Source of the DNA: Antennarius striatus
Taxonomy: Eukaryota > Chordata > Actinopteri > Lophiiformes > Antennariidae
NCBI RefSeq assembly: GCF_040054535.1
Contig: NC_090799.1
Coordinates: 10,555,733 to 10,619,732 of the forward strand
Length of the DNA stretch: 64,000 bases
Direction of reading: 5' to 3'
The notes under the pieces are model-generated. The model was given only the letters and a program-made list of their open reading frames with translations, was not told the DNA's origin and made no database searches. The position numbers and the translations under genes were made by a program. Positions 57,506-64,000 of the stretch are shown here, piece after piece. The stretch's first letter is position 1, and every line of letters starts with the position of its first letter.

Positions 57506-58175
57506 AACACTGTTAGGAAATTTAATGTAGTGTAATGTAATATAATGTAGAGTAATGTAATGTAGTGTAATGTAATGCAATATAATGTAGTGTAGTGTAA
57601 TGGAGTGTAATGTAATGTAGTGTAATGTAATATAATGTAGTGTAATGTAATGTAGTGTAATGTAATATAATGTAGTGTAATGTAATGTAGTGTAATGTAA
57701 TATCATATAGTGTTATGTAATGTAGTGTAATGTAATATCATATAGTGTTATGTAATGTAGTGTAATGTAATATAATGTAGTGTAATGTAATGTAGTGTAA
57801 TGTAATGTAGTGTAATGTAATATAATGTAGTGTAATGTAATGTAGTGTAATGTAATATAATGTAGTGTAATGTAATGTAGTGTAATGTAATATAATGTAG
57901 TGTAATGTAATGTAGTGTAATGTAATATAATGTAGTGTAATGTAATGTAGTGTAATGTAATATAATGTGGTGTAATGTAACATAATGAGTGTAGTGTAAT
58001 GTAATGTAGTGTAATGCAATGTAATGTAATATAGTGCAATGTAATATAATTTAGTGTAGTGTAATGTGATGTAGTGTAATGCAATGTAGTGTAATGCAAT
58101 GTAGTGTAGTGTAATGTAATATAGTGTAATGTAGTGTAATGTAGCGTAATGTAATGTGGTGTAATGTAGTGTAAC
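57506..58175. repeat. (GTAATGTAATGTAGT)n array
   Basis: About 650 bp of TAATG/TAGTG repeats. All long Tyr/Thr/Leu/His frames here are artefacts. Confidence 0.95.
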
Positions 58176-59080
58176 TGCAGCCCCCGGTAGACATACCTTT
58201 TATGTCAGTGACTCCAGGACCTGCAGGACGTCACTGATTGTTGGTCAGTCTGACCTGCCAGTGGGGTGGGGGGCACACTGAACATGAGCCAATTTGGGCT
58301 GTGACCTGTGACCCCGGCTGTTCTTCCTGGTGCCAGATGTTCAGTTTAACCAGCTAATGGTTTGTTTCACAGGAGAAGGTTCTGGTCCTGGTTCTGGTCC
58401 TCATTCTGGTTCTGGTTCTGGTTGGGATCCACCTGAGTCTACATGTTCCCCCAGAGATTATAAGAGTCTCTCTGGGCTCTCCAGCACTCTCTGCAGGGGG
58501 GGGTCAATGTGACTGACTGTTCTGACTGGAACCGTTGTGGAACACGGAGCTCCAGCCTCAGCCTGTTAGCAGGTTTCTCTCCATGGAAAGGTAAACGTCA
58601 GTGACTGAGGGGGGCAGGGTCTACACAACCCCCCCTTGTCTGACATGGATCAAGCTGCATGTTTGAAGCATTGAAGTCAATATTTCTTGTGGACACAGAC
58701 GCTGTGTGTCGCACAAGGCCTCTATTGAGAGCTCTGACAGGTCGGGGGTCACGGGGACCACAGGGTGGGGGGTCAAGGTGAGGACCACAGAGGGTCTCAT
58801 TCAGGCTGGACCTGACCAACACAAACCGTCTGAGGCTCCCCAACAGAATGATGACCTGATCACGTTACTATAGCAACGCCTCTGATCCTGGACTCACTGG
58901 ATCCATCCATCATCCAACCATCACCCGTCCGTCATCCATCCACCCATCATCCATCCATCCATCCATCATCCAACCATCATCCATCAGTCTATCCATCCAT
59001 CATCATCCATCCATCCATCCATGTGTCGTCATCACCATGACAACGAAGAGACAGAACTATGAAGGTTCAGATGGGTTAGG
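58176..59080. other. Unique DNA with CCAT repeats
   Basis: No gene recognised. Imperfect ATCCATCC tetranucleotides occur at 58900-59022. Confidence 0.4.
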
Positions 59081-59082
<2 letters not shown>

Positions 59083-59150
<68 letters not shown>

Positions 59151-59185
59151 TTCAAACGTGACCTACTTTCAAACGAAACCCCCCC

Positions 59186-59241
<56 letters not shown>
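59083..59241. repeat. Facing (GT)n and (CA)n tracts
   Basis: (GT)n at 59083-59140 and (CA)n at 59189-59240 are complementary and separated by about 48 bp, so they can pair as a large hairpin. More CA/GT tracts follow at 59290, 59355 and 59503-59555. Confidence 0.9.
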
Positions 59242-59243
<2 letters not shown>

Positions 59244-59351
59244 CTGTCTCCCTTCACTTAAAGAAGTATTTTACCCCCCATCCTAACCCCCCCACACACA
59301 CACACACACCTCACACCCTTCCCATCCCTCCCCAGCAAACACACACAAACA

Positions 59352-59386
<35 letters not shown>

Positions 59387-59502
59387 CTCCCTCCCCAGCA
59401 CACACACACACTCCGGTCAGGGTGCTGCTGTGTGTGAACGTGAGCGGAGCCACTTCTCCTCCTGGATCGGCTGGTGATGGTCCTCAGGTCAGTTCTTCTG
59501 TT

Positions 59503-59557
<55 letters not shown>

Positions 59558-59636
59558 TGTCTCTACTGGAGGTGTTTTTTGGTTTTTTTAAAAAGAAAAA
59601 AAAAACTTTGCTGCCTCGGTTTCTGGATGGCCTGCT

Positions 59637-59885
59637 TCTAGTTATACTAGTTATAATACTTATTATAGTTATCATAGTGATAGTAGTTACAATAGTTATT
59701 ATAGTTATTATAGTTATCATAGTATCATAGTTATAGTAGTTATGATAGTTATTATAATAGTTATTATAGTTATAATAGTTCTTTATTTTTTATCTCTCTG
59801 CTCCTCCAGTCATCTATAATGTGAATTTAAACCCTAGTTATTCTAGTTATTCTAGTTATAGTTTTTATAGTTATTATAGTTTTTT
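59637..59885. repeat. (ATAGTTATT)n array
   Basis: Imperfect 9-bp units TATAGTTAT/TATTCTAGT over 250 bp. Confidence 0.9.
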
Positions 59886-59956
59886 AGCTGGGATAGCCCC
59901 CCCCCCCATTCTAGGCTAAGCTACAGAAACACCCCAGCACATACACAAACTGCATC

Positions 59957-61062
59957 CTGGTTAGGGTTACAGACTGGTTAACGGTTACAGGCTGGTTACT
60001 GATTAGAGGCTGGTTACTATTACAGACTGGGTACTGGTTACAGACTAGTTACTGGTTACAAACTGGTTACAGGCTGGTTACTATTACAGACTGGGTACTG
60101 GTTACAGACTGGTTACTGGTTACAGGCTGGTTACTGGTTACAGGCTGGTTACTATTACAGACTTGTTATTGGTTACAGACTAGTTACTGGTTACAAACTG
60201 GTTACTGGTTACAGGCTGGCTACAGTTACAGACTGGTTACTGGTTACAGGTTACAGACTGGTTACTGGTTACAGGCTGGTTACTGGTTACAGGCTGGTAA
60301 CTGTTACTGACTGGTTTCTGGTTACAGGCTGGTTTCTGGTTACAGGCTGGTTACTGGTTACAGGCTGGTTACTGGTTCCAGACTGGTTAGTTCGACTGGT
60401 TACTGGTTACAGACTAGTTACTGGTTACAAACTGGTTACTGGTTACAGGCTGGCTACAGTTACAGACTGGTTACTGGTTACAGGTTACAGACTGGTTACT
60501 GGTTACAGGCTGGTTACTGGTTACAGGCTGGTAACTGTTACTGACTGGTTTCTGGTTACAGGCTGGTTACTGGTTACAGGCTGGTTACTGGTTCCAGACT
60601 GGTTAGTTCGACTGGTTACTGGTTACAGACTGGTTAGTTACAGGTTGGTTACTGGTTCCAGACTGGTTAGTTCCAGACTGGTTAATTACAGATTGGTTAA
60701 TTACAGGCTGGTTAGTTCTAGACTGGTTACTGATTACAGACTGGTTAATTACAGACTAGTTAGTTACAGGCTGGTTAGTTACAGGCTGGTTACTGGTTCC
60801 AGACTGGTTAATTGCAGACTGGTTAGTTCCAGACTGGTTAGTTAAAATGGCTAGTTACAGACTGGTTAGTTACAGACTGGTTACTGGTTCCAGACTGGTT
60901 AGTTCCAGACTGTTTGGTTCCGGACTGGTTAGTTCCAGACTGTTTGGTTCCGGACTGGTTAGTTCCAGACTGTTTGGTTCCGGACTGGTTAGTTCCAGAC
61001 TGGTTAGTTAAAGAATGGTTAGTTCCAGACTGGTTAGTTCCAAACTGGTTACTGATTACAGA
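59957..61062. repeat. ACTGGTTACAGACTGGTT minisatellite
   Basis: About 1.1 kb of 11-18-bp units (CTGGTTACTGGTTACAGA and GACTGGTTAGTTCCA variants). A block of about 190 bp (about 60178-60390) is repeated at about 60412-60605, showing higher-order amplification. Confidence 0.9.
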
Positions 61063-61380
61063 TAACTAGTTCATTTAAAACCCAGTTAAAAGGAAAAACC
61101 CCAGGGTTTCATCAGACAAACAAAATCCTGAAATCCTGGAAACATGAAATCTCAAAAAGTCCATAAACTTGAAGCGCAGAAAACCAGCTGGCAGAGAAAC
61201 AGAGAAGACGGCTAATCAGCCTGAGGAGGCTCTGGTGTGGAGACGAGGCTCCACCCACAGGTTTGGCTCCACCCCCTGCCACACCCCAACACAGCAGAGC
61301 ACCATGACACAAACAGAGGACCAGACAAGAAGGGACTTCAGGTCATCGTTCACCTGGAGCGTCATAGTGGTGCTATGATA
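61063..61380. other. Unique DNA, no gene
   Basis: Nothing recognised beyond short chance frames. Confidence 0.4.
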
Positions 61381-61385
61381 GCGCT

Positions 61386-61598
61386 ACTGTTAGCTCCTGT
61401 TACCTCCTGTTACCTCCTGTTAGCTCCTGTTACCTCCTGTTAGCTCCTGTTACCTCCTGTTACCTCCTGTTAGCCCCTGTTAGCTCCTGTTACCTACTGT
61501 TACCTCCTGTTAGCCCCCGTTAGCTCCTGTTAGCTCCTGTTAGCTCCTGTTAGCTCCTGTTAGCTCCTGTTAGCTCCTGTTAGCTCCTGTTAACTCCA
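61386..61598. repeat. 10-bp CTGTTAGCTC minisatellite
   Basis: About 21 units alternating CTCCTGTTAG and CTCCTGTTAC. Confidence 0.95.
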
Positions 61599-61679
61599 GA
61601 GGTAAGGTGTAGGGATTGATTTGTTTGACTTTGACATGTTCCTTTAGCTCAGGTTGACAGTGAAGCGTGTAAGGGGCCA

Positions 61680-62565
61680 GTCGTTAGCGGGTTGCTGTCG
61701 TTAGCGGGTTGCTGTCGTTAGCGGGTTGCTGTCGTTAGCGGGTTGCTGTCGTTAGCGGGTTGCTGTCGTTAGCGGGTTGCTGTCGTTAGCGGGTTGCTGT
61801 CTTTAGCGGGTTGCTGTCTTTAGCGGGTTGCTGTCATCATCGGGTTGCTGTCGTTAGCGGGTTGCTGTCATTAACGGGTTGCTGTCGTTAGCGGGTTGCT
61901 GTCATTAACGGGTTGCTGTCATTAGCAGGTTGCTGTTGTTAGCGGATTGCGGTCGTTACCGGGTTGCTGTCATTTGAGAGTTGCTGTTATTTGCGGGTTG
62001 CTTTCATGAGCGGGTTGCTGTCGTTAGCAGGTTGCTGTCATTAGCTGGTTGCTGTCGCTTGCGGGTTGCTGTCAATAACGGGTTGCTGTTGTTGCAGCGA
62101 GTTGCTGTCGTTAGCGGGTTGCTGTCGTTAGTGGGTTGCTGTCGGTAGCGGTTTGCTGTCAGTGCAGCGAGTTGCTGTTGTTAGCGGGTTGCTGTCATTC
62201 GTGGGTTGCTGTTGTTAGTTGCTGTCGTTAGCGGCTTGCTGTCGTTAGTGAGTTGCTGTCGTTAGTGAGTTGCTGTCGTTAGCGGGCTGCTGTCCTTATT
62301 GTGTTGCTGTCGTTAGCATGTTGCTGTCATTGCAGTGAGTTGCTGTCATTAGCGGCTAGCTGTCGTTAGCAGGCTGCTGTCATTGCAGTGAGTTGCTGTC
62401 GTTAGCTGGTTGCTGTCGTTAGCTGGTTGCTGTCGTTAGCAGCTTGATGTCCTTATAGGGTTGCTGTCGTTAGCGGGTTGTTGTCAGTGGGTTGCTGTAG
62501 TTAGCGGGTTGCTCTTGTTAGCGGGTTGCTGTTGTTAGCGGCTCGCTGTCGTTAGCGGGTTTGCT
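61680..62565. repeat. 18-bp GTTGCTGTCGTTAGCGGG minisatellite
   Basis: About 49 units. The left third is nearly homogeneous and the right side increasingly diverged (GCAGTGAGTTGCTGTC variants), giving a clear homogeneity gradient. Confidence 0.95.
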
Positions 62566-63130
62566 ACTGTGGTTCTGACCAGAGGACAGAGGCGGAGCTG
62601 AGAGGAGACAGGAATCGAGGCACCGGCGCAGCTGTGCGCCTCCTTAGGATTCCTGTCGTCCACCTCCTGTGGCGGGGGCCAAACTGGATCATTAGCGCTG
62701 GCAGACGACCCCGGGGCCATTGTAGCATCGCCATGCCCATTAGCATGCCTATTGAGCAGCGCTACACCCGGTCCATTCACGGTGAAGGAGTGCAGCCATT
62801 GGCAGATCGCTGGCGGCGACACAGAGACTCCATTCAGGCCGGAGGAAGGAGCTGAGAAACGTGATGATGGGGGGGCTCTGGACCTCCGTTAGCTTCAGCT
62901 AGCAAAGCTCTGAACGCTCTTCATCGGTCATCAATATACCGACTACATGGAGCTGCTGGGGCCGACACACACGGACAAGGGGCCGCATTCCATTCCACTA
63001 AACTGAACCTCTACATTACAAGAAGAGCAGATCTCCACGAAGCCCCGACTCCAGAGACACAGGTTCCCCACCAGAGGAACATCTAGAGCAGCACGGGGGC
63101 CACAGGAGCACCTGACAAGATCACTGGAAA
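62566..63130. other. Unique DNA with a hairpin
   Basis: No gene supported. At 62608-62656 ACAGGAATC pairs with GATTCCTGT around a GC-rich inner segment with GGCGCA/TGCGCC, an imperfect stem-loop of about 49 nt. Confidence 0.4.
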
Positions 63131-63132
63131 CA

Positions 63133-63885
63133 GGTTAGGGTTAGCATTCAGGATAGGGTTAGCATTCAGCCTAGAGTTAGGGTTAGCATTCAGGATAGGG
63201 TTAGCATTCAGGCTAGGGTTAGGGTTAGTGTTAGCATTCAGGATAGGGTTAGCATTCAGGCTAGGGTTAGGGTTAGTGTTAGCATTCAGGATAGAGTTAG
63301 GGTAAGGGTTAGCATTCAGGATTGGGTTAGCATTCAGCCTAGAGTTAGGGTTAGGGTTAGCATTCAGGCTAGAGTTAGGGTTAGCATTCAGGATAGGGTT
63401 AGCATTCAGGCTAGAGTTAGGGTTAGCATTCAGGATAGGGTTAGCATTCAGGCTAGGTTAGGGTTAGCATTCAGGCTAGGTTAGGGTTAGCATTCAGGCT
63501 AGAGTTAGGGTTAGGGTTAGCATTCAGGATAGGGTCAGCATTCAGGCTAGGGTTAGGGTTAGCGTTCAGGCTAGGGTAGGGTTAGGGTTAGCATTCAGGA
63601 TAGGGTTAGCATTCAGGCTAGAGTTAGGGTTAGGGTTAGCATTCAGACTAGGGTAGGGTTAGGGTTAGCATTCAGACTAGGGTAGGGTTAGGGTTAGCAT
63701 TCAGGATAGGGTTAGCATTCAGGCTAGAGTTAGGGTTAGGGTTAGCATTCAGACTAGAGTTAGGGTTAGGGTTAGCATTCAGGCTAGGGTTAGGGTTAGC
63801 ATTCAGTCTAGGTTAGGATTAGGGTTAACATTCAGGTTAGGTTAGGGTTAGCATTCAGGCTAGGGTAGGGTTAGGTTTAGCATTT
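63133..63885. repeat. GGTTAGGGTTAGCATTCAGG minisatellite
   Basis: About 750 bp of 17-30-bp units combining TTAGGG-like motifs with GCATTCAGGCTAG or GCATTCAGGATAG. Confidence 0.95.
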
Positions 63886-64000
63886 GCTTTGCTCTTTGCT
63901 GGTGGGGGCCACATGTTCGCTCACGGCCCCCCAGTATAAACACACGGGTCCATGAAGGAGCAGCTCTGTTTCTTCACATCTGTTTTGGGCCGTAGGTGTT

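Noticed and set aside
62535-62855. Overlapping short frames on both strands near the window end
   Set aside because: No family resemblance; the frames partly overlap a hairpin and a minisatellite edge.

Overview
The window comes from a vertebrate nuclear genome, most likely a percomorph teleost. It has compact multi-exon genes with GT-AG introns, a very high load of microsatellites and minisatellites, and several fish-typical non-LTR retrotransposon remnants (R4/Dong-like, RTE-like, L2, Rex1/CR1-like and an APE-type LINE with a GATG tail), plus a hAT copy and a tRNA-derived SINE. There are no bacterial features.

Layout. 1-5605: slc5a3 (Na+/myo-inositol cotransporter, + strand, four coding exons, 718 aa), with an R4-like LINE in its 2.9-kb intron 2. 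5606-12480: gene-free DNA with a 1.5-kb telomere-like satellite, GACA/ATAC repeats, foldbacks and an RTE-like remnant. 12480-25489: CpG-rich promoter and ddx3x (DEAD-box RNA helicase, + strand, 19 coding exons, 721 aa), with several minisatellites, an RTE copy and a SINE in introns. 25490-32810: probable ddx3x 3' UTR, minisatellites and an L2 remnant. 33024-36173: tgds (minus strand, 12 coding exons), whose last coding exon runs through a 24-bp minisatellite. 36174-36788: shared head-to-head promoter region. 36789-47728: gpr180 (+ strand, 10 coding exons, 439 aa), with a TIR element, a hAT copy and a near full-length LINE in introns. 48330-50185: LINE remnant. 50778-50859: tRNA-Ser(CGA), minus strand. 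51369-52216: smim11 (+ strand, two coding exons, 67 aa). 52217-64000: gene-free repeats, a third RTE-like copy inside a local duplication, and large minisatellites.

The genes do not form a pathway. They are housekeeping genes for osmolyte uptake, RNA helicase activity, a nucleotide-sugar dehydratase-like enzyme, a seven-transmembrane receptor-like protein and a small membrane protein. Every gene model was checked by hand: exon lengths sum to whole codons and splice phases agree.

The most unusual signal is that many intronic tandem repeats start at, or contain copies of, the splice site itself. In gpr180 the 3' ends of exons 2, 3, 4, 5 and probably 6, each with its donor, are tandemly duplicated (13 copies in intron 2). 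Similar arrays abut donors in smim11 intron 1 and ddx3x intron 4, and acceptors in tgds intron 3 and ddx3x introns 12 and 14. Other striking points are the in-frame octapeptide tail of Tgds, introns inside an slc5a3 reading frame that is intronless in mammals, tail-to-tail R4-like ends at a TA repeat, and several near-perfect foldbacks with short loops.
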